25,031 nt of DNA from an uncultured Eubacterium sp. (lineage in GTDB: Bacteria > Bacillota > Clostridia > Lachnospirales > Lachnospiraceae), in the NCBI GenBank assembly GCA_934358495.1, contig CAKRKO010000035.1:1-25031 (forward strand), given 5' to 3'. The notes under the pieces are model-generated. The model had not been told where the DNA came from and made no database searches. It saw nothing but the letters and a program-made list of their open reading frames with translations. Each line of letters starts with the position of its first letter. Within the stretch, counting starts at the first letter, position 1. Of this stretch, positions 14,764 to 22,176 are shown piece after piece. Made by a program: the position numbers and the translations under genes.

Positions 14764-15720
14764 TTGATTCAATCAGTGGCAGTATTAGGTGCAGGAGCCG
14801 TTGGTTCTTATGTGATCTGGGGCTTATCTTCACGAGACGATATCCGTCTTGGAGTAATCGCAGAGGGAGAACGTGCGACGCGTCTGAAAAAAGATGGATG
14901 TGTAATTAATGATACGGTATATCATCCGGAAGTGTGGGCACCGCAGGAAGTGCACGATGTAGACTTGCTGATCGTGTGTCTGAAATATGGTTCTTTGCAG
15001 GGAGCGTTGGACAGTATAAAAGAAATCGTTGGAGAACATACCACCGTTATGAGCTTGATGAATGGCGTAGACAGTGAAGAAATCATTGGCGAAAAAGTTG
15101 GAGAATCCCATGTATTATATTCCCTGATCAAAGTAGCCTCTCATAAAGAAGAGACTGGTTACTATTTTGATCCGGAAACAACGATTGGTATCTTTTTCGG
15201 AGAGTTACAGGCACCGCATGAGAGTGATCGTGTGCGGGCAATTGAGCATTTATTTCAGGATACCGGAATTCATTATTTTTCGACTGAACATATTCTGGCA
15301 GAATTGTGGAGCAAGTTCCGTTTGAATGTATGCAACAATCTACCACAGGCAATTTTAGGAGCAGGCGTGGGTTGTTATCATGATAGCGTACATATGAAGG
15401 CAATCAGTGATGGCTTGCGAAAAGAGCTGGAAGCCATTGCGCTGGCAAAAGGTATTGATCTGACAAAAGCGGGATCTGCTTCCGTGCATGGAAGTCCGGT
15501 GCCGCCTTCGGCACGTTATTCCACGTTACAGGATCTGGATGCGGGACGACATACGGAAATTGATATGTTTTCCGGTGCACTGATCCGCATGGGAAAGGAA
15601 CTTGAAATCCCGACACCATATAACGAATATACTTACCATATGATTAAGGCATTGGAAGAAAAAAACGATTGTAAGTTTGACTATACAGGAAAAAATAAAG
15701 AACGTACCTGTTCGAAATAA
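14764..15720 (+). CDS. Ketopantoate reductase-family protein (PanE/ApbA-like)
   Basis: A TTG start at 14764, 2 bases after the nitroreductase stop, with GAGGGGGAAG upstream. 318 residues with the NADP-binding motif GAGAVGSYVIWG at the N-terminus, LMNGVDSEEIIG, the catalytic Lys near 184 in LWSKFRLNVCNN and the C-terminal STLQDLDAGRHTEIDMFSG. PanE reduces 2-dehydropantoate to pantoate in coenzyme A synthesis. Family members outside pan operons can act on other 2-keto acids. With no panB or panC here and a transporter in front, a related keto-acid role is as likely as PanE itself, so no gene symbol is given. A bidirectional terminator follows. Confidence 0.92.
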   Translation: MIQSVAVLGAGAVGSYVIWGLSSRDDIRLGVIAEGERATRLKKDGCVINDTVYHPEVWAPQEVHDVDLLIVCLKYGSLQGALDSIKEIVGEHTTVMSLMNGVDSEEIIGEKVGESHVLYSLIKVASHKEETGYYFDPETTIGIFFGELQAPHESDRVRAIEHLFQDTGIHYFSTEHILAELWSKFRLNVCNNLPQAILGAGVGCYHDSVHMKAISDGLRKELEAIALAKGIDLTKAGSASVHGSPVPPSARYSTLQDLDAGRHTEIDMFSGALIRMGKELEIPTPYNEYTYHMIKALEEKNDCKFDYTGKNKERTCSK

Positions 15721-15771
15721 AATGTTTTGAATGTTAGTTTTATGTAAATATCTGTTTCTCAATATAAATGG

Positions 15772-15842
15772 AAATAAAAAATCCTGATTGTTTCATGTAT
15801 TCAACTATCATGAGTACATAAAACAATTAGGATTTTTATTTT
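15772..15842. terminator. Bidirectional terminator between convergent genes
   Basis: An arm covering AAAATCCTGATTGTTT (about 15777-15793) pairs with AAACAATTAGGATTTT (15821-15836), with a G-T pair and an inner helix ATGTA/TACAT. Flanking A- and T-runs allow use in both directions. It lies between the convergent ketopantoate-reductase-family gene and the minus-strand transporter. Confidence 0.88.
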
Positions 15843-15865
15843 TTGCTTTACGATTTGCTATTCAT

Positions 15866-17263
15866 TTATCCTGCAATCTTATTCAGCAATCCAGTGGACT
15901 GAAGGAACAGAATAAACATAATAACCGGCATAATATAACGAATCATCACATTGTACAGCTTTTTACGGTTAAATTTGTTGCCATTTAGTTCCATTTCTTC
16001 AGCAATCCAGGATGGTTTCACAATCCAACCAATCAGGATAGAAGAGAACAGTGAAATAAATGGCATCAGGAAGCTGTTACTAATATAATCCATAATGTCA
16101 AGTAACTGTCCGGTACTTCCGTTTGGCAGTTTTGCTTCCACATAAAATGTGCTGTAACCAAGTGCAATGATTGCGGTTGCTGCCAGATAAATGACTGTCA
16201 GAATGCTGGTTACTTTTTTGCGTTCCGCATGGAATAATTCCATACAGTTTGCAGTGATGGATTCCAGTACAGAGATACAGGAAGTCAGCGCCGCAAATGC
16301 AGTCAGAACGAAGAACAGAAGACCAATGATCCGGCCTGCCAGTCCCATGGAATAAAACACGTTCGGCAGGGATATAAACATCAGACCAGGTCCTGCGGAC
16401 ATACCGTCCAATCCGGAAAATACATAAACTGCCGGAATGATCATAACACCTGCAAGCAGAGCAACACCTGTATCCACCAGCTCAATCTGGGAGATAGATT
16501 TATTTAAGTTTACATCTTTCTTTACATAAGAGCCGTATGTAATCATGATTCCCATGGATACGCTTAAGGAGAAGAATAACTGGCTCATTGCATCCAGAGA
16601 AATCTGTAAAAATCGTGTTACCGTAAGTCCTTTTACATCAGGTGTCAGATATACTTTTAGACCCTGCAGACCGGTTCTGACAGTTCCGTCATCTAACGGG
16701 TGCTTTAATGTCAGGGAGAAAATGGCAATACCAATGACCATCAGTAAAAGAACCGGCATAATAAATTTGGATACACGCTCAATTCCTTTTTCTACACCAT
16801 TGTATACAATCAGTGCGGTTATCATCATAAAAATAAGACCAAACCATACAGAAGATGGAGAGGAAATAAAGTTTGTAAAGCAATTATTCTCTACCGCAGC
16901 TTTTCCGGAACCGGTCAGATAAATGGTGATATATTTCAAAATCCATCCACCGATAACCGAATAATAAGTCATGATCAATACTGGTACAAAGAAGGTTAAA
17001 ATACCTAAAAATTTCCATTTCTTTTTCATTTCCTGATAAGCGTAGATTGCACTTTTACCGGTTTTTCGGCCGATGGCAATGTCTGTAGTCAGCAGTGTAA
17101 AACCAACCGTAAAAACAAGTATCAGGTATATGATCAGAAACAGACCACCGCCATCTTTTGCTGCAAGGTATGGGAATCTCCATAAATTGCCGACACCAAC
17201 GGCACTTCCGGCAGCTGCGAATACAAATCCGAGCTGGCCACTAAATCCATTTTTTTGTTTCAT
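15866..17263 (-). CDS. Second neurotransmitter:sodium symporter family transporter
   Basis: The ATG at 17263 is preferred (465 residues) because GAGGTGA lies about 8 bases upstream and the protein begins MKQKNGFSGQLGFVFA, as usual for the family; the open frame extends 25 codons further back without support. Helix 1 has the canonical GSAVGVGNLWRFPYLAAKDGGGLF with the gating Arg; helix 6 shows SQLFFSLSVSMGIMITYGSY; ISVLESITANCMEL lies in helix 8. Eleven to twelve helices are visible. It imports an amino acid or related compound with sodium. It differs clearly from the transporter at 12700-14022, so this is not a recent duplicate. It is monocistronic and convergent to the ketopantoate-reductase-family gene. 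Confidence 0.93.
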   Translation of the reverse strand: MKQKNGFSGQLGFVFAAAGSAVGVGNLWRFPYLAAKDGGGLFLIIYLILVFTVGFTLLTTDIAIGRKTGKSAIYAYQEMKKKWKFLGILTFFVPVLIMTYYSVIGGWILKYITIYLTGSGKAAVENNCFTNFISSPSSVWFGLIFMMITALIVYNGVEKGIERVSKFIMPVLLLMVIGIAIFSLTLKHPLDDGTVRTGLQGLKVYLTPDVKGLTVTRFLQISLDAMSQLFFSLSVSMGIMITYGSYVKKDVNLNKSISQIELVDTGVALLAGVMIIPAVYVFSGLDGMSAGPGLMFISLPNVFYSMGLAGRIIGLLFFVLTAFAALTSCISVLESITANCMELFHAERKKVTSILTVIYLAATAIIALGYSTFYVEAKLPNGSTGQLLDIMDYISNSFLMPFISLFSSILIGWIVKPSWIAEEMELNGNKFNRKKLYNVMIRYIMPVIMFILFLQSTGLLNKIAG

Positions 17264-17445
17264 AAGCTCATTCACCTCATAAATTTTAAAATCACAGAAA
17301 TGCACAGAAGAATAAATCATGCTTTGTATGACACGCATTTCTTATCAAAAATACCAGAGCATTCCTGAAATCTGGCAACGAAAAAATTGTCACTTAAGCA
17401 TAATAGCACTAAATCTCTGCAAAGTACAGTAATTTTACAAGAAAA

Positions 17446-17509
17446 TGAAAAACATTTTCAAATCATATTGACATTTGAAAAAATGGTGATAAAATGAAAA
17501 CGTTTTTCA
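17446..17509 (+). promoter_or_regulatory. Fur-type operator pair around the regulator promoter
   Basis: Two 6-3-6 palindromes of the form TGAAAA-N3-TTTTCA lie at 17446-17460 and 17495-17509, 49 bp apart. Between them is TTGACA (17468-17473), 16 bases, TAAAAT (17490-17495), so one palindrome is upstream of the -35 and the other overlaps the -10 and start site. This is a layout for autorepression by the Fur/Zur-type protein encoded next. The palindromes are direct; binding is inferred. The rest of the gap back to 17264 should hold the promoter for the minus-strand transporter, but I could not identify it. Confidence 0.65.
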
Positions 17510-17526
17510 ATTAGAGAGGGATAACA

Positions 17527-17940
17527 ATGGGAAAAGCACAATATAAAACAAAACAGATGAGTGAAATTTTGAATTTCCTTCAACAAATGGAAGGAACGCA
17601 TGTTACAGTAGCTGATATCTGTGATTATTTTAAGAAAAAAGGAATTGCAGTCGGTATGACAACGGTCTATCGTCAGTTAGACAAAATGGTCAGTGAAGGA
17701 CTGGTTGCTAAATATGTGATTGACGGAAGCAGCAGTGCGTGTTTTGAATATACTGGTGATAGCAGACATGAATGTAAAGAGCAGACGTATCATTGTAAAT
17801 GTGAAAAATGCGGGAAACTGATTCATTTGCAGTGCAGCGAAGTGGAAAACCTGACGCAACACATCAAGGAGCATCATGGATTCAAATTAAATCCGTTACG
17901 TACCGTTTTCTATGGAATATGCAGTGACTGCCAAAAATAA
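17527..17940 (+). CDS. Fur-family metalloregulator (Zur- or Fur-like)
   Basis: 137 residues with an N-terminal winged helix (about 8-85; recognition segment GMTTVYRQLDKMVSEGLV) and a C-terminal dimer domain with HCKCEKCGKLIHLQC (89-103) and GICSDCQK (130-137). The two CxxC pairs (92/95 and 132/135) form the structural zinc site. HIKEHHGF carries the His residues expected in the metal-sensing site. These proteins repress metal-uptake genes when metal is plentiful. The downstream genes include two YibE/F proteins and the start of an ABC metal permease, which points to zinc or manganese rather than iron, though this is inference. AGAGAGGG before the ATG is a good ribosome site. Confidence 0.94.
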   Translation: MGKAQYKTKQMSEILNFLQQMEGTHVTVADICDYFKKKGIAVGMTTVYRQLDKMVSEGLVAKYVIDGSSSACFEYTGDSRHECKEQTYHCKCEKCGKLIHLQCSEVENLTQHIKEHHGFKLNPLRTVFYGICSDCQK

Positions 17941-17967
17941 GAAATATCGTTGTATTGATAAAAAATC

Positions 17968-19110
17968 ATGAAGATTATAGTAAATAAAATTGATAAGAAA
18001 AAAACAAAAAAACGAAAAATATGGTGGTATGGCATACTGGCTGTGTGCTATCTATTTGCAATTATATTTGTAGTAAATGATACATGGCTGTATCAGATGC
18101 CCGTTGTAAGGGTGAAACAAATCGTTACAACGGAAGCCGGGACAGAACAGGGAACCCGCGGAACCGATGTAAAAAAATATACACAGAAAATGACTGGCAA
18201 CATTTTAAACGGAACACATAAAGGTGAGACCGTTGAGATGACCAGTACTTATACAGAAACAGAAATGTTAAACCAGGAATATCGCAAAGGAGACTGTGTG
18301 TTTCTGGATGGAACTATTGAAGATCCGGGAACAGCGATTCGTGGTATGAAAAGAGACAGTTATCTTGTCGTTATGATTGGATTTCTTATTTTGACACTCG
18401 TAATAATCGCAGGAAAGCAGGGAATGCTTATTATCCTTACGCTCATCATGAATATTTTTATCTTTATGATTGGATTTTCACATTCTGGTAATCTGACTGA
18501 TATTTTAAGTGTCTGCAATAAAATGGTGATTGCCTTTGCAATCGTTACCTTGTTTTGCCTGAATGGATGCAATAAAAAAACAGTATCGGCACTTTTATCT
18601 ACGCTCTGTGTGCTTGCAATGGTTATGACAGTTTTCTCCCTGGTTGTACATCATACAGAAGAACTGGATTTTTCTACTATGGAATATCTGGATCTCAGAA
18701 GTATCGATAATCCGGAAGAAATATTTTATGCAGAGATATTACTGTCCGGGCTGGGTGCCATTATGGATGTTGCGGTAGATATATCAACTGCATTAAGTGA
18801 AATTATAAAACAGAAACCAGAAATATCATTTCGGCAGCTGTTTCGATCAGGCAGAGAAATCGGACATGATATTATGGGGACGATGATTAATATATTGCTG
18901 TTTGTGTTTATCAGTGGATTGATACCAATGTGCCTGATTCGTATGAATAATGATGTATCGTTTCTGACAATTATTCGTTTGCATATTCCGTGTGAACTTT
19001 GCCGCTTTTTTGTGGAAAGTATCGGTATTGTACTTGCAATACCAGTTTCCGTGCTAATTACCTCCGGAATATTAAAAAGTAATTTGAAAAAGAGGACAAC
19101 GTTATGTTAG
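17968..19110 (+). CDS. YibE/F-family membrane protein (longer paralogue)
   Basis: 380 residues. An N-terminal helix is followed by an extracytoplasmic beta domain of about 100 residues (ILNGTHKGETVEMTSTYT, GDCVFLDGTIED) and then seven to eight membrane helices. The conserved YibE/F core LLSGLGAIMDVAVDISTALSEI and GREIGHDIMGTMINILLFVFI is near 250-315. The family is widespread in Firmicutes, often beside metal-uptake genes; its function is not established. It begins 27 bases after the Fur-type gene, without a clear ribosome site, and overlaps the next gene by 7 bases, so the cluster is one operon. Confidence 0.88.
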   Translation: MKIIVNKIDKKKTKKRKIWWYGILAVCYLFAIIFVVNDTWLYQMPVVRVKQIVTTEAGTEQGTRGTDVKKYTQKMTGNILNGTHKGETVEMTSTYTETEMLNQEYRKGDCVFLDGTIEDPGTAIRGMKRDSYLVVMIGFLILTLVIIAGKQGMLIILTLIMNIFIFMIGFSHSGNLTDILSVCNKMVIAFAIVTLFCLNGCNKKTVSALLSTLCVLAMVMTVFSLVVHHTEELDFSTMEYLDLRSIDNPEEIFYAEILLSGLGAIMDVAVDISTALSEIIKQKPEISFRQLFRSGREIGHDIMGTMINILLFVFISGLIPMCLIRMNNDVSFLTIIRLHIPCELCRFFVESIGIVLAIPVSVLITSGILKSNLKKRTTLC

Positions 19111-19862
19111 TGATATTTGGTTTAATATTGGTTGCTTTGATTGCCATTGTCGGGGGCGACAGAGGAGTGATGTCTCTAATTGCATTGGCAGGGAACCTGC
19201 TTATTCTGTGCATTGCGATCTGGCTTCTTGCCAGCGGAGTACCGGTTTTCCCAGTGACGATTTGTCTCAGTGTGGTTATTTGTTGCATTACGTTGTTTTA
19301 CCAAAACGGAATAAACCGAAAAACGCTATCTGCGTTTACGGCAGTGCTTATTACAATATTCATTTTGTTTTTTGCAATTTATTATGTTGTATGTAAAAGT
19401 GGTTCAGGTGGTTTGAATGAGATTCAGTCAGTTAGTGAAGATGTATTATATTACAATATGAATTTGAATATCCCCATGCAGAAAGTCATGGCTGCCGTAG
19501 TTTTGCTCAGTACACTGGGGGCTGTTACGGACATGGCATTGACTGTTTCTACTTCACTCTATGAAGTGAAGATCCATAAACCAGATATGAGTAACACAGA
19601 ACTGTTTCAGAGTGGAATGCAGATTGGAAAAAGCATATTGGGAACAACGGTTAATACGCTACTGTTTGCTTATCTTGGTGAATCCATGATTTTGTTTGCA
19701 TACTTACGAATGCAAAAACAATCCTTGGGGATTCTGCTAAATTCCAGGCTTTTGTTTCAAAATTGTATTTTTATGATTTTTGGAGCACTGTCCTGTGTAC
19801 TTGTCATACCGATATCTACGTTATTAATGAAAAAATTATGTGGAGGAAACCATGACAGGTAA
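19104..19862 (+). CDS. YibE/F-family membrane protein (shorter paralogue)
   Basis: 252 residues, starting inside the previous gene (7-base overlap, AAAGAGG upstream). It lacks the N-terminal beta domain but has the same core, LLSTLGAVTDMALTVSTSLYEV and GMQIGKSILGTTVNTLLFAYLG, and about seven helices. Paired long and short YibE/F proteins in one operon suggest that they act as a heteromeric membrane complex. Its 3' end overlaps the start of the truncated metal permease by 11 bases. Confidence 0.88.
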   Translation: MLVIFGLILVALIAIVGGDRGVMSLIALAGNLLILCIAIWLLASGVPVFPVTICLSVVICCITLFYQNGINRKTLSAFTAVLITIFILFFAIYYVVCKSGSGGLNEIQSVSEDVLYYNMNLNIPMQKVMAAVVLLSTLGAVTDMALTVSTSLYEVKIHKPDMSNTELFQSGMQIGKSILGTTVNTLLFAYLGESMILFAYLRMQKQSLGILLNSRLLFQNCIFMIFGALSCVLVIPISTLLMKKLCGGNHDR

Positions 19863-20022
19863 ATTACAACTTTATTTTCAATATCCATTTGTGAGATATG
19901 CACTGATCGTAGGGATTTTGATTGCTCTGTGCTCCTCACTGCTTGGAGTTACCCTTGTGCTGAAACATATACAGGTGAAAAAGCAGATTCACAAAAATGT
20001 GGGTCTGTTTTTGTATATATAA
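19852..20022 (+). pseudogene. Truncated ABC-3-type metal permease (ZnuB/TroC-like N-terminus)
   Basis: A good ribosome site (GGAGG, 5 bases before the ATG at 19852) opens a frame whose first 42 residues match the N-terminus of metal ABC permeases: YFQYPFVRYALIVGILIALC and then SSLLGVTLVLKHI. The family then continues with a conserved IGDGLSH-type segment and about seven more helices, 270 residues in all. Here the frame runs into unrelated KKQIHKNVGLFLYI and stops after 56 residues. The gene is cut by a deletion at about 19975, and the expected ATPase and binding-protein genes are absent. The translation signals are intact but the product cannot transport metal. Confidence 0.75.
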
Positions 20023-20140
20023 AAATAATTACCGTACAAATATAGTGAAATTTTTGAAAAAGTACGAATTTTATATACAGTAAAACAGAAAATTTTATGC
20101 TATACTGTCTTTATACTATATTTTGCAAAGGACAGAAATT

Positions 20141-21076
20141 ATGATTATTCATACAGGGATGCGTACTGACATTCCAGCATTTTATGCAGACTGGTTTGCG
20201 AACAGAATACGGGAAGGATTTGTCTGTGTGCGAAATCCCTATAATCCAATTCAAGTGACGGAATACAGTTTAGATCCTTCCGTTGTAGATCTGATCGGAT
20301 TTTGTACAAAGAATCCGGAACCAATGCTAAAATATATGGATTTATTGCAGCCATATGGCATGTATTGGTATGTAACAATTACACCTTATGGGAAAGAAAT
20401 TGAACCGATGGTTCCGAATAAAGAGCGTGTGCTTTTGTCATTTCAGAAATTATCTGAGATCGTAGGAATTGATTCAATTGGCTGGAGATATGATCCCATT
20501 TTTGGGAATGACACTTATACGGCAGATTATCATATCCGGCAATTCACGCATATGGCATCTGTACTGGAAGGATATACCAAAAACTGTGTGATCAGCTTTA
20601 TTGATCTATATCAGAAAGTGCGAAAGAATTTCCCGGAAGTGCGGGCAGTGGAAAAAGAAGAACGTCTGTATCTTGGTAAGGCAATGATTGAGATTGCAGC
20701 AGAACATGGTATGACGGTCCGCCCATGTGGAGAAGGTGACGAACTGGCAGTATATGGAGCAGACTGCAGCGGATGCATGACAGAACAGATTTATGAACAG
20801 ACATTGCATACACGCATGGATTTTCCAAAGAGAAATCAGCTTCGGAAAGAATGTGCCTGTTTGTTGGGAGCAGATATCGGAGCCTATAATACTTGTCTGC
20901 ATCTGTGTCGGTATTGTTATGCAAATTATGATGCGGATACGGTAAATGCAAATTATGCCAGACATGATCCGACCTCACCGTTTTTGATTGGAAATCGGAT
21001 GCCGGATGATAGGGTGCATAAGGCGGAGCAGAAAAGCTGGATCAATGGTCAGATGACATTGGCTGATTTTATGTAA
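20141..21076 (+). CDS. DUF1848-family protein with CX3CX2C motif
   Basis: The ATG at 20141 follows AAAGGA by about 10 bases; the frame extends 6 codons further to a TTG without need. 311 residues. The N-terminal MIIHTGMRTDIPAFYADWF and central IDSIGWRYDPIF with YHIRQFTHMASVLEG are hallmarks of DUF1848. Near residues 252-259 the segment NTCLHLCRYCYANY contains Cys spaced CX3CX2C, the spacing that binds the iron-sulfur cluster in radical SAM enzymes; it is followed by a tail with PTSPFLIGN. Related proteins are often annotated as radical-SAM-like. The substrate is unknown. A 55-codon ORF follows 13 bases downstream. Confidence 0.88.
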   Translation: MIIHTGMRTDIPAFYADWFANRIREGFVCVRNPYNPIQVTEYSLDPSVVDLIGFCTKNPEPMLKYMDLLQPYGMYWYVTITPYGKEIEPMVPNKERVLLSFQKLSEIVGIDSIGWRYDPIFGNDTYTADYHIRQFTHMASVLEGYTKNCVISFIDLYQKVRKNFPEVRAVEKEERLYLGKAMIEIAAEHGMTVRPCGEGDELAVYGADCSGCMTEQIYEQTLHTRMDFPKRNQLRKECACLLGADIGAYNTCLHLCRYCYANYDADTVNANYARHDPTSPFLIGNRMPDDRVHKAEQKSWINGQMTLADFM

Positions 21077-21089
21077 AGCGAGGTGCAAT

Positions 21090-21257
21090 ATGAATGTATC
21101 AACAATGGCTGCCATCAATAGTATAAATACAATGAATCTAATGATGGCACTTCAATTGGAAGTAAATACAATATTTGTAGTAAATGACGGAAAGGAATAT
21201 GAAGAAATGAGTACATTATTAGAGCAGTTCAGCATGGGAAAGACATTTGAACGGTAA
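21090..21257 (+). CDS. Small hypothetical protein (55 residues)
   Basis: GCGAGG lies 6 bases before an ATG at 21090 that opens 55 codons: MNVSTMAAINSINTMNLMMA, a short hydrophobic strand TIFVVNDGKEY and an acidic tail ending MGKTFER. It is 13 bases after the DUF1848 stop and is followed by a hairpin terminator, so it may be the last gene of that transcript. The product is not recognised. It could be a real small protein or a fragment of a larger one. Confidence 0.5.
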   Translation: MNVSTMAAINSINTMNLMMALQLEVNTIFVVNDGKEYEEMSTLLEQFSMGKTFER

Positions 21258-21271
21258 AAAGAATGATTTTA

Positions 21272-21300
21272 AGGGAGATATGATAGCGTATCTCCCTGTT
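21272..21300 (+). terminator. Hairpin terminator candidate
   Basis: A perfect 9-bp stem AGGGAGATA/TATCTCCCT (21272-21280 with 21289-21297) with an 8-base loop, followed by only a weak T-rich tail (GTTGTAATTT). It ends the DUF1848 transcript. Confidence 0.65.
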
Positions 21301-21361
21301 GTAATTTATAGGGTTGCTATTATTTTTACAATAACATTTTGAACGCAGAATAAGCATTCCC

Positions 21362-21756
21362 CCGTTTCAAGTGCGTAATGCTGAACGAATTGCAACAGCA
21401 CTAAATGAAGACATATTGAGTATGAATGATCGGATAAAAGAAGGAAATACGGCTAATGTCATGACTGGTAAAAGTATGGTGATTGTTGTTCCGACTTATG
21501 CATGGAGAATTCCGCGTGTTGTTTTGAGCTGGTTACAGCAGACAAGTTTATGGCTACGGATGCTTGTATAAGTTGTGGCAAATGCGTACAGGTCTGTCCG
21601 TTAAACAATGTTCAGTTGAAAAATGGAAAACCTGCATGGGGTTCAAATTGTACGCACTGTATGGCATGTATCTGTTATTGCCCGGCAGAAGCAATCGAAT
21701 ATGGAAAGAAAAGCGAAGGAAAACCACGATATACTTTTGAAAAAATTTTTGATTAA
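21362..21756 (+). pseudogene. Remains of an EFR1-type flavodoxin-ferredoxin gene
   Basis: Two out-of-phase pieces of one gene are visible. The first (to about 21535) reads NAERIATALNEDI, then TGKSMVIVVPTYAWRIPRVV, the flavodoxin-like domain with its N-terminal FMN loop missing. The second, in another frame to 21756, reads FMATDACISCGKCVQVCPLN and then NCTHCMACICYCPAEAIEYGKK, a double [4Fe-4S] ferredoxin domain with eight Cys. Intact EFR1 proteins are about 260 residues; here the middle of the flavodoxin domain (roughly 100 residues) is deleted and the frames do not join. The ferredoxin part alone could still be translated from an internal start, but there is no clear ribosome site. Confidence 0.85.
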
Positions 21757-21822
21757 TCTTTTACAACCTATTATTTATCGGACTGATATTGATGTTGTAT
21801 GAATTATATGATAAAATTTATA

Positions 21823-21887
21823 TAGATAGAATATTATCTATTTTGAATAAAAATATGTAATTTCAGATAAAATATTGTCTATATAAT
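21823..21887 (+). promoter_or_regulatory. HipB operators and promoter of the hip operon
   Basis: Two near-identical 18-bp palindromic sites, TAGATAGAATATTATCTA (21823-21840) and CAGATAAAATATTGTCTA (21864-21881), start 41 bp apart (about four helical turns) and differ at three positions. The second abuts TATAAT at 21882-21887. This is the layout expected for autorepression by the HipB-type protein encoded at 21898. The sites are visible; binding is inferred. Confidence 0.75.
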
Positions 21888-21897
21888 GAGGTGGCAT

Positions 21898-22176
21898 ATG
21901 GAGCGGTTAGTATGGGAAACAGCAGAAGAATTGGATCAAAAGCTAGCACAGCGAGTACGGAATATTCGAAAAAGGCGATCTATTTCACAGGAAAAGCTGG
22001 CAGCTATGAGTGGAGTCAGCCACGGATCAATAAAAAGATTTGAAACTACCGGGCAGATTTCTCTGATCTCATTGACGAAAATAGCAATGGCGCTGGATAT
22101 TGCAGATGAACTCAGAGGTCTTTTTTTACAGGTACCTTACAGAAATATACAGGAGGTTCTAAATGAAACAAAATAA
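21898..22176 (+). CDS. hipB: HipB-type antitoxin, Xre-family repressor
   Basis: The ATG at 21898 has GAGG 6-7 bases upstream; 92 residues. The helix-turn-helix (about 18-75) includes RRSISQEKLAAMSGVSHGSI and then KRFETTGQISLISLTKIAMAL. It represses its own operon and neutralises HipA in the classical system. It overlaps hipA by 14 bases, so the two are translationally coupled. The short C-terminal tail NIQEVLNETK may contact the toxin. The gene symbol is by analogy with the E. coli pair. Confidence 0.88.
   Translation: MERLVWETAEELDQKLAQRVRNIRKRRSISQEKLAAMSGVSHGSIKRFETTGQISLISLTKIAMALDIADELRGLFLQVPYRNIQEVLNETK

Noticed and set aside
17340..17400. Stem CCAGA/TCTGG in the leader of the minus-strand transporter as an attenuator
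   Set aside because: Only 5 bp with a 12-base loop; no alternative fold or leader ORF supports it.
20060..20120. ACAG/CTGT-containing repeats before the DUF1848 gene that resemble the GntR operator
   Set aside because: Only a few short matches, no proper inverted repeat, and AT-rich sequence makes chance likeness probable.
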